From assembly GCA_028622995.1 (NCBI GenBank), contig JAJQJQ010000016.1:1612001-1676000 (forward strand): DNA of 64,000 bases, read 5' to 3'. Made by a program: the position numbers and the translations under genes. The stretch is from Panagrolaimus kolymaensis (lineage: Eukaryota; Nematoda; Chromadorea; Rhabditida; Panagrolaimidae). A model generated the notes under the pieces. That model ran no database searches, was not told the DNA's origin, and worked only from the letters and a program-made list of their open reading frames with translations. Below are positions 10,032 to 21,826 of the stretch, piece after piece. Positions within the stretch are counted from its first letter, which is position 1. Each line of letters starts with the position of its first letter.

Positions 10032-13000
10032 TTAGAGCTTGTCCATGTAGTTGTCAAGAGCAGGAACACCTTCTTTCAATCCTTTACGTTTACGAGTTTC
10101 AAGAACAACTTGGCTGGGTTTGGTGCTAGGATCAAGGGGATCACCAGGAAGGATTTGCCAATGATCGAATACACATTGAGGGAAAGCTTGACCACCAGTG
10201 TTAGAGCGCAAATCAGCAGTGAAACCTATAATAAAGAATTCAAGTTAATAAATAAGTAATTTATACAGAAAATTAAAAACAAACCAAAGGATTCGTTGAC
10301 AGGAAGATATGCTTTAACAACGAACATAGGTGTACCAGCAATTTGGGATTCTTCGAAAACGTGGCCACGACGACGATTGAGTACACCATAGATACCTCCA
10401 ACAGCTGCTTCTGGGCATTGAATTTCGACCAAATAGACAGGTTCAAGAAGACGTGGACCAGCAGTAAGAACGCAAGCATAAAATACACGACGAGCAGTAG
10501 GGATGACTTGTCCACCGCCACGATGGATAGCATCAGCATGAAGGGTAACATCGTGAATGTTAAAGCGAACTCCACGCATGTTTTCATCGCAAAGAACACC
10601 TTCCTTTGTAGCCCATTGGAAACCAGCAACAACAGAATCTTTAATTTCATTCAAATATTGAACTCCTTTAGTGACATCAACAACATAGTTGGGACCAGTT
10701 CCGTCAGGACCAAAGCACCAGATTTTACGAGCTTCAGTGGCATCCATTTCATATTTTTCAGCAAGGATCTTACCGCGAGCTTTGGCTTCATCACGAGCAT
10801 TAACTTCTCCACGATCAATGGCGTCAGCAAGCCCATCAGGGAATGGAATAGCTTTGCAGAACAAACGGTTATGTTTGTTTGGAGATTTAGAGAGACACAT
10901 TTGGTTCGATTCTTCACATACTGTTTCACGGTATGATACAACAGGATCGGATTTCTTAATTGGAATACACGCGTGATCTTCTTCTAAATCTTTCAAGCAA
11001 ATTTCCAAATGTAATTCACCAGCACCAGCAATAATGTGTTCACCAGATTCTTCGAAAATACATTGGACCATAGGATCGGATTTAGCAAGACGTTTAAGAC
11101 CTTCGACAAGCTTTGGAAGATCTCCAGGATTTTTAGGTTCAACAGCAATACGGACTACAGGTGATACGGAGAATTTCATTACACGCATGTTGTAGGCATC
11201 TTTGAAAGTAGTAATGGTACCACCTTTAACGAGATATTGGTCAACCCCGACGAGACCACAAATGTTACCAGATGGAACATCTTCAATTGGTTCGGTGTAA
11301 CGACCCATCATGAGAATAGTACTAAAAATTTAAGATAGAAAAAAAGATTAATAAAAAGTAAAATTACCGTTGAATGGTTTTTTCATAAAGATCTTCTTTC
11401 TTGCCATGGGTGAAGTTGGGTCCTTGAATACGAGCTTTCATTCCAGTAGCAACTTTACCAGAGAAAACACGACCGAAAGCATAGAAGCGACCTTTGTCGG
11501 TTGTTGGAACCATCTTAGAGATATACATCATAAGAGGGCCATTAGGATCACAGTTTTTAATAGCGACAGCGGCTTCATCATCATGAGGTCCTTCATAAAG
11601 CATTTCCATACGATATTTTTGAGCGGTGACAGGTGATGGTAAGTGCATAACAATCATTTGAAGCATAGTATCACCAGCAGGAAGCCATTTACGCATCAAA
11701 ATTTTCATGAGTGGTTTGCCTTCAAGATCACGTTCATCAGCAGCAAGCTTGATATTCAATTTTTCAAGAAGTTTAGCTGTATCATCCTTTTTAACTTGCA
11801 TGACAGCATCGAAAACTTTGAAAATGGGATCAAGAACAAATTGAACGAAACCCCGAACAGAGCCCTCCTCTTGACTATCTATAAGGTGAAGTAAAGTAAT
11901 AAAAAAAACTATGAACATTTAATTAAATAACTTACTTGACCATTTCTTTGTTTTAGGATTGAAGAAACGATCACCCCAGAGATTTTTCATGAGTTTATCA
12001 ACTTGAATTCCGAATTTGGAGGCATACATTTCAGCGAATTGTTTGAGAGTAAAAGCCCAACCATGAAGACCAGAACCAAAACCAACATTTCCGATAGCAG
12101 GATCAACCATAATAGCTCCCATAGGTCCGTCATCACTAAAATTCAAAACGATAAACAATCATAAAATAAATTATTAACTAAATGAAAGGGGACAACAAAA
12201 AGGATATTTATATCTTCATTTAAAGCGTCTTATGGATGCAATGGAAAATGATGAAGCCATAAACGGAAAGAAAAAGAGGATCTCAAGTAATGAGGAATGA
12301 AAAAAGTTTAATTTGTTTTAGTTGGGTTAATTTTTATTTTTTTTTTTGAATTTTAAACCAACTTACTCTCCATAAGTAGCGATGATAACGTTGATATTTT
12401 CAACAATACGTTGGAAAGTTTGGAAAAGTTCTTCCTGTCCAAGTTGAAGTTCGAGAAGAGCACGATCCATCTTGTTCATGAAGAGAATAGGCTTGATACG
12501 CTCAGCAATAGCTTGACGCAAGACAGTTTCTGTTTGTACGCAAACACCTAAAAAAAAATCAGTAAATTATACATATTTTATCATCAACAAACTAACCAGA
12601 TACACAATCGACGACGACGAGCGCACCATCAGTAACACGCAAAGCAGCAGTAACTTCAGATGAGAAATCAACGTGACCGGGAGAGTCGATAAGATTGATT
12701 AAGAAACCGTTATAGCGTTTCTTTTCACCACCAATATCGTTAACTTCAAGTTGAGTGGCACCTTTGACGAAGTCCAAATCAGCTTCTTGAAGTTCAAAGA
12801 ACATAGAAATAGCTCTAAATATCATGCATAATTATTAGAATATAAAAATAAATAAGTACTTACGTAGATTTGATGGTGATACAACGTTCTTGTTCATCTT
12901 TACGAGTATCGGTGAAACGAGTTTCACCAGCTTTTGAACCAGCAATAATACCAGCTTTAGAAACGAGAGAATCCGTCAAAGTTGATTTACCGTGATCAAC

Positions 13001-13183
13001 GTGAGCAATGACAGACATGTTACGGATGTTCATTTTATGATCCATGAGACCACGGATTTCATCAACGGTGAAGTTAACCTAAAGGATGAATATTAGTCAT
13101 CATATAACAAAATGATGCTATTACTTAGTAAAATATTACTATTTACTAACATCATTAGCAATTTAAAAAATATTACTTACCAT
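10032..13183 (-). CDS. eef-2: Translation elongation factor 2
   Basis: Eight coding exons (13183-13181, 13078-12864, 12814-12597, 12547-12367, 12135-11936, 11878-11368, 11321-10285, 10225-10032) give exactly 852 residues. All GTPase boxes are present: [12 protein letters not shown] (P-loop), DSPGHVDF (G3) and NKMDR (G4). The diphthamide loop [11 protein letters not shown] and the C-terminal [10 protein letters not shown] are intact. eEF2 drives GTP-dependent ribosomal translocation in the cytoplasm. The first coding exon is only the ATG, a 3-nt coding portion followed directly by GTAAGT. The 230-bp intron at 12136-12366 is the longest in the gene. Nothing suggests degeneration. Claspin lies 471 bp upstream on the same strand. 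Confidence 0.98.
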
Positions 13184-13654
13184 TTTTGCAGATGTTTAGG
13201 CGCCGAAAGACGTAAAATATAGCAGAAAAATAACCAAAAAAAACCGCCACCAAAACGAGGCAGTAGCGAACAGAATGGAATAGTTTGGGAATCGTTAGAG
13301 AAAAATGCAGTGGAATGGGCCAAGCAAGGGTTACTGTCTTTTTCGCTTTGAGGTCTTGCTATGAGGTCACCCTGATTATGAATGTTGTGCAATATTGGAA
13401 AGACTTGCTGTTTGCTTTTTTAGAGAGGTTCTTTCACCTGCCAATCAATGGTATTTGGAAATAGTTTTTCAATACCACAATAAAAAATTAGCAACGAATT
13501 ATTTTTTTTAAAACTTTTTAACTATTTTAAAATCTTAAACTATGTGCTAATAAGACAAGTTTGTTATAAATGAAAATTGCAATTTATTTTTTCAAAAATG
13601 ACAAGATTAAAAATTTACAAAGAAAACGACATGAAAAGATATTATTTGGTCAAA

Positions 13655-16180
13655 TCATGATGCATATTTCATATTTGTAAATAGAGTTGCAGTTTTGGTT
13701 TCAACAGTGTTTTCTTTCATTAGAATAGCTAAAGAGTTTGAATGAAGAAGAGAATCTCTGGAGACCATCACTTTGCTTTTTGTTGATGTAACAATTTTAG
13801 AAGATTTGCTGAGTGCTTGGCGACCAGCTGCAAAAAGTGGAGTATCAAAAATATCATCATCAATGAGATCGTCCACATTTTCTTTGTCTTTCTAAAATAT
13901 AATAATATTAAGATAAAAGAGAATTAAACGTGAATAATAATAATAAAAAACCTACGCGCTTATTAAGCAACCATTTCTTTACTTCAAGGGATTTCTTCCT
14001 TGAAATAACACCTTCTTCATCATCATCATCAGAAGCAGCACCGTCTACAGGAATATGATTAAGCTTAACAAGTTTTTGCCACTCTTCATCTGTGATATCC
14101 TTTCCCATTCTGGCTCGAAAACTTCTATCCATATTTCCTGTTCCATGCAAATCACCATCGGCCAGGAATTTTTCTTGAAGACGGTACAATCTTTTTTCAT
14201 CATCGTCATTTATTTGTTTCAGATATTGTTTGACCAAACCATTTCTGACTTCTTCTTGATCAATATCCTCTTTATCAGCTTCGTCTACTTCATAGTCATT
14301 GTAACCTCCATCGAGCAAATCTTCATTATCTGAATCATCTCCGATATCATCACCAGATAAAGATGCTTGGTCATCCACGAATTTATTATACCTAAAAAAA
14401 TACGAGACTTTTAAAGCTCTTTGAAGCGCAAAACTTACGCTCCATCTTCAGATAAGTTGTCATCACCATTAATATCATCAGCCTCAGACTCTACTTCTTC
14501 AGCTAAATCTTCAGCGTCTCTTTCAAAAATTTCAATAACACCAGGCTTGTTGGAAGGATCTTCAGTGGTAAAAATATCATCATAATCAAGTGGAACATCG
14601 TCGGTAGTTTTTTTTGAAGTTGTTGGAATAGAGGATGTGATATTGGAACGAGATTCGTCTTCCGAGTCATCAGAATCAAATATTTTTGGAATCTTAGCTT
14701 TTGTTTCTTGAATATCTTCTTCATCGTCGCTGTAAACTACTACTTTTCTCTTTCTCGGCATTTCAGAACTAAAATACAAGTGTAAAATTTTACAAAAGAA
14801 ATAAACCATACTCTGAATCAGAGAAACAAACATCTTCCATGATGCTATCTTCTGCGTTATCAAATGCTTGGTAAATAGCATTAATTCGCTGTTGAGTCGA
14901 GTTAAGATCTTCTTCAGTATTGTTATCAGCGTTCATAAGGGTTGAAGTAATATCTCTTTCGATATTTTTATCAAGATCATTTTTTTCAGCCAATTCTTGA
15001 GTATCAAGTGGAGTAGAATCCGAAAGGAAATCGGTTACATTGTATTTTTCAAATTTGCTACACATCGTTTGATCGGAAGATTGTGTAGCAGGCTGAGTCC
15101 CAAAGCTTCCTGAACAAAGCATAACCAATTCATCATTTTGAGCTTGAGTATCAAGAATAAGATTGTACGGAGATGGATCTGGTTCAATCGGTGCTCTTTG
15201 TTCAGATTCCAAAAGTTGAGTAAGATCAGTTGCAAAAAATACCTGAGATGTTTCTTCGGGAGCAGCGGCCTTCATTTTAAAAGAATGAGGAAGAGATGGG
15301 ACTTCGAAAGATGGTTCAAAATTGTCATCATCGCTAATTACAATACGTGAAGGTGGAGGAGTTCTTTCATCGATATCTGATTCTTCACTAGCTTCGTCGT
15401 CGATCTAAATGTGGACAGAAATAAGTTAATACTTTAACTACTATTTCTTACCATAGGATTTTTAGCTTTATTTTCATCTTCTTCGTCATAATCCAGATCA
15501 TCTTCTTCATCAGAAATAGCTTCATCTTCATCGTCTGTTTCAATATCGCTGTCGGATGCATCTGTTTTCGTTTCAATAATTTCTTCATCTTCATTAACAG
15601 CGATCTTAGGCTTCTTGTTTTTCTTCTTTTCAACTTCATCCTCATCTGACCATTCTGCTTCTTCATCTTCATCATCCTGAGCAATTTCATTATCAGCATT
15701 ATAAACAATGAATCTTTCTTCTTGTTCTTCATTTCTTCGAGTTTTCATTTTTTCTTCAAGTTCCTTTTTCAAAGCAATTTCTATAACATTCTGTGTAAGC
15801 TCTTATTCGTATAACACAAAAACATACTTTTATTTATTCGATGAGTTTTTGGAGATTTTGAAGAAGCAATAGGAACATTCTTCAACTGAATCTTTTCTTG
15901 TAGCCATTTTGTTTGCTTGTCTTTTTCAAATTTTTTAGTAGCCTGAAATTGATTTAATTTTAACATAAAAATTAGAATAATAAAAGTATTTACTTACTTC
16001 GGATAAAGAAGGAGGATCATCAAGTACGATTTCAGCTTGATTTGGTTTAGTTAGTTTTAAAGGCCGAGCTAAATTGCGTAATTTTTCAGCTAATTTTTCT
16101 TTCATATTAATTTTTGGTTTATGATTTTCCTTATCTTCTTCAGTCATACTTGAATCCATAATTGAATCGGTAGTAACCAT
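13655..16180 (-). CDS. clspn: Claspin-like replication checkpoint adaptor
   Basis: Seven exons (16180-15998, 15942-15828, 15780-15452, 15404-14812, 14768-14439, 14391-13956, 13891-13655) encode 740 residues. The protein is extremely acidic and Ser-rich, as claspins are. Family marks are LCSGSF in the middle and, near residues 560-640, KFVDDQASLSGDDIGDDSDN followed by a long helix with RLYRLQEKFLADGDLHGTG. This block corresponds to the claspin region with [20 protein letters not shown]. Claspin (Mrc1) sits on the replication fork and relays ATR to Chk1. It is shorter than vertebrate claspin (over 1300 aa). Chk1-binding repeats could not be identified by eye. Divergent from mrpl-54. Confidence 0.85.
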
Positions 16181-16438
16181 GAAAAAACAAACGTTAAACA
16201 AAAAGTTTAAAAAAAACCTTTTGTTTGTTTGATTATTTTGAATCGCGCTGAATTTTCAAATTTTCCAAAAACGCGCTTTTTATAATTTTTTCTTTCGCTT
16301 TAAGAAATTGTTATGCTTAAAACTTTGCAATTTTTGTTATAATTTTTTTCTTGTTCTTGTTACAGTTGTTGTTGAGTGTTTTGATAAAAAAAACTATCAT
16401 AATTGTATCAAGAATTTCTGGCACAAATATAAACCAAT
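16181..16438. promoter_or_regulatory. Bidirectional promoter, claspin / mrpl-54
   Basis: 258 bp separate two start codons that point away from each other. The sequence is T-rich with no ORF, so both genes must be controlled from here. Confidence 0.5.
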
Positions 16439-16961
16439 ATGAACAGCATCTTTCGTTCGTCGCTACCATTAATCCTTAAAAAACATCAACAAATGTTCTT
16501 CCAAATGAGTAAGCAAGTTTTCCTTGATTTTTTTGTATGTTTCATTTTTCCTTTTTTTATAGCATCTCGAACTTATGCTGTTGGAACTAAGGTTGTTCCA
16601 GCTAAAGAAGATAAATCTCACATCGATGAAGATGCCGAAAAATTGTGCAAATATGTATGTGTAAATTACTATGTTGAAGGTATGTATTTTATTATCTTTT
16701 TTTCATTAAATTATTTTGTACGTTGTTTTAGGAGAAGAACCTGGTCCTAAAATTCTTCCTGATTCGGAGTATCCAAAATGGCTATTTGAACTTGATTTAT
16801 CACCTCCTAAAACTTTAGAAGATATGGATGAAAAAAAAGATGGGTGGAAATTTTGGGAGGCTGTTAAACAACGTCAATTACAACAATCACTTAGACATGA
16901 AAAACTTCGTATTAAATTTTTACATATGCAAGATTCTCCTTCGTTGAAAAAGCTCAAATAA
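16439..16961 (+). CDS. mrpl-54: Mitochondrial ribosomal protein mL54
   Basis: Three exons (16439-16508, 16563-16679, 16732-16961) give 138 residues. The N-terminus is basic, without acidic residues, as a mitochondrial presequence. The core has LCKYVCVNYYVEG, then LPDSEYPKWLFELDLSPPKT and LEDMD, matching the mL54 pattern VGVNI...LPDSEYPEWLF..LGPPKTLEEL. It is a component of the mitochondrial large ribosomal subunit. The C-terminal ~50 residues are a basic helix. The start is the first Met in the exon. Confidence 0.9.
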
Positions 16962-17749
16962 TTTTACATTTCTTTTATTATCCTTATGCTTAGGTTTTTT
17001 GAATTGTTAAGTTTGATTTTTTATTACCATCATTGTATGTATACTGTAGCTTACACCACAGCACGTAAGATGAAAAATGTATTGTTTAATAAAATATTTT
17101 ATTTTATTTTTTTCTTATAAAAATCAAAATGGTAAATATATCAAAATTCATCGAACAAATTAACCACACTGTACATAAAAAAATATATAATGTAAAGGAA
17201 AAGTAAATTTACGCTGTAAATATTATTGTTTTAGAAAAGAGAGAGAAAGCCGACAACAATTTTGCCGGGAAGAGGAAATGCTTTTGCGCCAGAATCGCAT
17301 TATTGAAAACCTAAATGTTGCGAATCATAAGCATATAAAAAAATAGTAAAACAAAGTATGTATTTAAAAATTCAGATTTTTGAGAGATACATAAGAAGAA
17401 AAAAACGAAGAAGAAAGAATCGAGAGCACTTGCTAAAAAAATTTTGTGTTTAACAAAAAAATTTCCAACTTCAATGTACAAAAAAAAAACTCAAAAATAA
17501 TAAAAAAAATTTAATCGTGAATTTAGAAAAAATCACAGAATCAAGGCAGAATTGAGCAATCATAAAAGACGCCAAAAGAAGGAATAAATACGAGAGACAT
17601 TAATCAAACAAAAATGAAATCACGAAATATCAAAGGTACAAAGAAAGAAGGATTTGAGGAGAGTGAAGATGAGAGAATGCACCAAATTAATAAAATATAT
17701 AACAAAATCTTTCATTTTGATATATGTACCATTTAGATGATAGATACGA
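16962..17749. other. Convergent intergenic region
   Basis: 788 bp of 3' UTR and A/T-rich low-complexity DNA between convergent genes. AATAAAATA at about 17089 can serve as the mrpl-54 poly(A) signal. A minus-strand open stretch at 17620-17895 overlaps the end of the Gln-rich gene in another frame and is a shadow. Confidence 0.5.
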
Positions 17750-20700
17750 CTAGCTTGTAGCTGTGGTGGACAAATCACAGCTTTCCCCTGAATAAAAGGC
17801 ATCATCCACTTCTGTTGGAGAACTTTCAGTTTTTCGAATTTTGCGTGGCGGTGGCATATGAGCATTTGATAAATCAGCTGTTGTTGAAATATCATTTGAA
17901 AATATGTCTTGTTTGGTTTTCAATGCGACGGCATCATTCGAAGCAAGAGGAGATGTTGTGATTGGATGTCCATTAAAAAGTTTACCGGAATTACCGTTAT
18001 TTCCTTCCACTTTTGAGACGCCTGCGTCCGTCACCAGTGGATTATTATTTGGAGAAGTTGAGGTAACAGTATGTTCTGTATCTGTATTTCCAGATGTTAC
18101 GGATTGTGGAGTTTCTGTATCTCTACTTTCAGCTTTAATTGGTACCATCAATGTTGAAGACATATCAGGATGCCCATTTTCCTCAAATTTAATTGTTGGA
18201 GTGCTATTTCCACTTAGAAGACTAGATAAGGTGCTATTTTTTCTCTCTTGTTTGAAATCCATTGATTCTTCTTTGATGGGAGTTGAAGGTTCTGTTGTTC
18301 CAGTTGAGTTTCCACCGAAAAAGGGTCCAAGAGTTGAAGTAGGGGTTGCTGCAGCGGATGAAGGCTGCGAATTTTTAGGTTGTCTTGATGGAGGTCTTGA
18401 AGAAGTACTTTTAGACTTTCGCTTTGTAGCTGAAGCTGGTGGCGCATCATCTCCATTTGGATTATTATTCCATCTTGTTGTAACTGTATCAAAATATTCT
18501 AAAATTTTTAATTTAAATAAAAAAATTTAAGTTTAAATTGTTATAATGACTACATACCTTTATCATCTTTTTGGATTTTTAAGAAAACGAAATCAACCGA
18601 AGATTGAATATTTCGCTGTTGTTGTTTATTAGCTTTTGATGGAGAATTACATGGTGCATCATAAACAGTTGTATAACCATCCTCGACTTTGCCATTTGGT
18701 GGCTTATCATCGATTGGCTGTGGAGGTTGTTGTGGTGGTGGTGGAGGTGGCAACTGAGGTTGTTGCTGTTGTTGTTGAAGCTGTTGCGGATGATGCATAT
18801 ACATTGGCATATGAGCTTGTTGCCCTGTTGAAGGAGGTCTTTGAAAATGTCCTTGAGCATCCTGAATTTGTTGATAACCATGATTTGGATGATATCCTTG
18901 CGGAGGCCCCATGGGTGATTGTTGATGTGGCATATGTGGTGCTATAAATTGATGATGTTGTTGATCATAAGGTGGAGGTTGTTGAGGAGTATGTTGAGAT
19001 TGTTGATGCATAGCTTGCTGATTGGCTTGCATCATACCTCCATGTTGTTGAGTCATAACTGTATCCGTATTCATAGGGGTTATGGAATCCAAATCGCATT
19101 CATCTCCACCTACTAAAAATTAATTGTTTTAAAAATATTTTTTAATCACTTTTATTAAACTTACAATCACCGAAAGTTGCTGCCAAATCTTCTAGGGAGG
19201 ATCCCCCAGTGTAATCTTGGAAATTACTAAAATCTTCAAGATTTCCTGAAGTATTTTGTTGGACATTTTGTGGCATTGGTTGGCCTCCTTGTCGATTTTG
19301 ATTTATTTGTCCTTGTTGAGAAGCAGCAGCGGGTTGAGGATATCCAAATTGATTTTGTTGTGGAGGTTGTTGATATCCAGGGCTTGCATGATTTGTCGGT
19401 GACATAAATTGTCGACTTAAAGGATGTTGTTGTTGAGGATTTTGTTGGTTTGGATATTGAGGAGAAGGTTGAGGATAATTAGGTGTTCGAACCTTTTGTT
19501 GTTGTTGAGCAGCGGCGGTTTGTGGATAACCAGGTGATTGATGTGGTGGTGGATACCCTGATGTTGGAGTGCCTGGATTTTGTGGTTGTTGTTGAGGTTG
19601 TGGTTGTCCTGGTGGTCGCATCATTTGCATTTGATATTGATAATCATGAGGTTGCCACATTGGTTGCTGTGACGCAACTGGCGGATATCCATGTTGTGAA
19701 TATCCGGGAGGCATCATTGATGTTGATGGTTGTTGACTTTGTGGATATGCTTGATACCCAGGGTATCCAGGTGGCATTCTTTGTTGTTGCTGCTGTTGCA
19801 TATTTGGTTGCATTTGCATTCGCTGCATCATATAATAATCTTGTTGCTGCATATTTGGATTTTGTTGTTGCATCAGCATTGCTTTCCTTTGTTGTTCCAC
19901 AGCTGCGGCTTCAGCCTTTGCTTGATCATCTTTTTGTTTTTTGCTTCGACTTTTTCTTTTTTTAGGTGGCGATGGTTCTGCTTGCACAGGCTAAAAGAAT
20001 GATAAAGTTAACAATGAAAACATAATGATAATTTTCTTACTTGTGCTGCTTGTGGTGGCATTTGTTGTTGAGGTGGCATCCCTTGAGGAGGCATCATATG
20101 AGGTTGCCCACCACCCATGGGCTGCATAATACCAGGTCCTCCAATATGATGCTGTCCTGGACCGGTCATTCGTTGTTGTGGAGGATATTGATAATGCTGT
20201 TGCATCATATGCATATTTTGTTGTTGCATATGTTGTGGAGGATAACCTTGATGTTGTTGTTGTTGTTGCTGCACGGGCATCATTTGATGCTGTTGAGGCA
20301 TTTGTTGTTGTAACTGCTGCGGCTGTTGTGGCTGAGGATATCGGGCTTGTGTTGGATTTGATTGTGGTTGTTGATTATTATTGCTATAAAAATAATGTGT
20401 GTTTAATTATTTGATGAATAATGGTTTTTTTACCTTAATAAACCAACAAGCAATGGGCTATCTGAGCAATTATTATTTGAACCTGCTTCTTGTGGACGAG
20501 CTAAAATGTTTATTTTTAAACTGTATTAGATTTAAGTTTAAATTTACTTTGCTGTGGTGGTTGTCCAGGTTGCTGAGGTTGCTGTTGTTGAGGCGGCATC
20601 GAAGAAGGAGGAACAGGACTTGAATAACGAGGAGGTCGTTGAGCTTGTGGTGTTGGATATTGCTGCTGATTTGGCGGCTGAGGTTGTTGTTGTTGAGGAT

Positions 20701-21826
20701 ATTGTTGAGTTGTTGGATATTGAAATTGCTGCTGCTGAGGTTGCAATTGTTGTGTTCGATCCATGGGAAATCCGGGTGTAATGGGTTGACTGCCTTTAGA
20801 AGAATATTCAAAGGCACTTATATTCCGTTGATGTGGATAAGGAGCACGAAACCGTGGAGTTGGTGATGATGTCGGGAATGAAGTAATTAAGGAGCTTGTT
20901 GAAGGTCCTCGACTGGTACGACGAACACCACGAACTTGAGATTGGTTTAATGGACGCGAAACTGGAGCGGGCTCGCGAATTATTTGAAATCGTTTACTTG
21001 AACCGTTAAAGTTTTTGATCCGATAAGCTTTCAGACCTAAATAATTATAATAATTGATTTGAACAAAAAAAAATTTGAAGTATATAATTACCAAGTTTCC
21101 TGAGTAGTTTTGGATTTTCTGAAGCAAGTCTTTCAAGCCTTAGAACAGAAAGTTGATCAAGTTTAAGAGAAATACGAACGCGTTTAGTCTTTGGTTTGGA
21201 TGAATGCTCTGCACTGGAAGTTACTTCCGCGCTTGAAGAAGCAGATGAGGTAGATGGCTTTTGATCTTCAACAGCGGCGTCACCCGGCGCTGACGAAGCG
21301 CTTGCTTCGTGAAGGCTTTGTGCTTCTTCTAAGTTTTCTTTTGAGTTTTCTTTAACTTCTTCTTTTTCTGAATTAGAAGTTGAAGGTTGTGGTTCAGGTG
21401 AGGAACCTTTTGAATCTTCTTCTTCTATAAACAAATTTTTTTTATAGTAATAATAATAAAATTATATTTACCGTATGCAACGAGTGGACGTTTAAGTTGG
21501 TTTTTAGCTTGAGTTGGCTCAGAAACGAGCTCTGATTTATTGGAATTTGATTCAGATTCCGATGAAGTAGATACGACAATTTTGCCTTTAATGAGCGTCG
21601 ACGGTAATGGCACAACACCTATTGAATTTGGTGTATGCAACAACGGCGACGAAGGTAATGAATGAGATAAATGAGAATTTAATGAATTAGGAATTAACAC
21701 ACTTGATGAATCAATTGTACTTTTAATTGAAGGGTTAGAAGCCGATAGCGAAATCTTTTCATTTGACGCCAAAATAGAATTTTTTGAAGTCAACGTGATT
21801 CTTTCACTATTATCAAATTGGTTCAT
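17750..21826 (-). CDS. Large Gln/Pro-rich, probably nuclear protein of unknown family
   Basis: Eight exons (21826-21472, 21424-21092, 21036-20548, 20500-20434, 20383-20041, 19990-19165, 19112-18558, 18498-17750) join in phase to 1238 residues. About residues 390-900 are low-complexity Q/P/M/Y repeats with polyQ runs, typical of transcriptional co-regulators. Non-repetitive islands are: a Ser-rich N-terminus; a basic block near residues 205-250 with KRVRISLKLDQLSVLRLERL continuing into a LGLKAYRIKNF segment; a KKRKSRSKKQK nuclear-localisation-like cluster; SVDFVFLKIQKDDKEYFD; and a C-terminal PPPRKIRKTE. I do not recognise the family. An ARID1-, BCL9- or Mastermind-like scaffold is possible but no defining domain is visible. 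The frame stays open upstream of the Met at 21826, so the N-terminus may extend. Confidence 0.8.

Noticed and set aside
10343..11894. Long plus-strand ORFs (up to 197 codons) across 10.3-11.9 kb
   Set aside because: They are antisense shadows of the highly conserved eEF2 exons.
12136..12366. Box C-like ATGATGA in the longest eEF2 intron (possible intronic snoRNA)
   Set aside because: It is on the strand opposite to the host transcript and no matching box D with terminal stem was seen.
8689..16180. Claspin-eEF2-PDZ as a nematode operon
   Set aside because: Spacings of 471 and 255 bp are permissive, but no T-rich acceptor suited to SL2 addition is seen before the eEF2 or PDZ starts.
17904..20414. 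Plus-strand Val/Leu/Cys-rich ORFs opposite the Gln-rich gene (up to 208 codons)
   Set aside because: Reverse complements of CAA/CAG/CCA repeats give Val/Leu-rich frames without stops; no motifs or starts.
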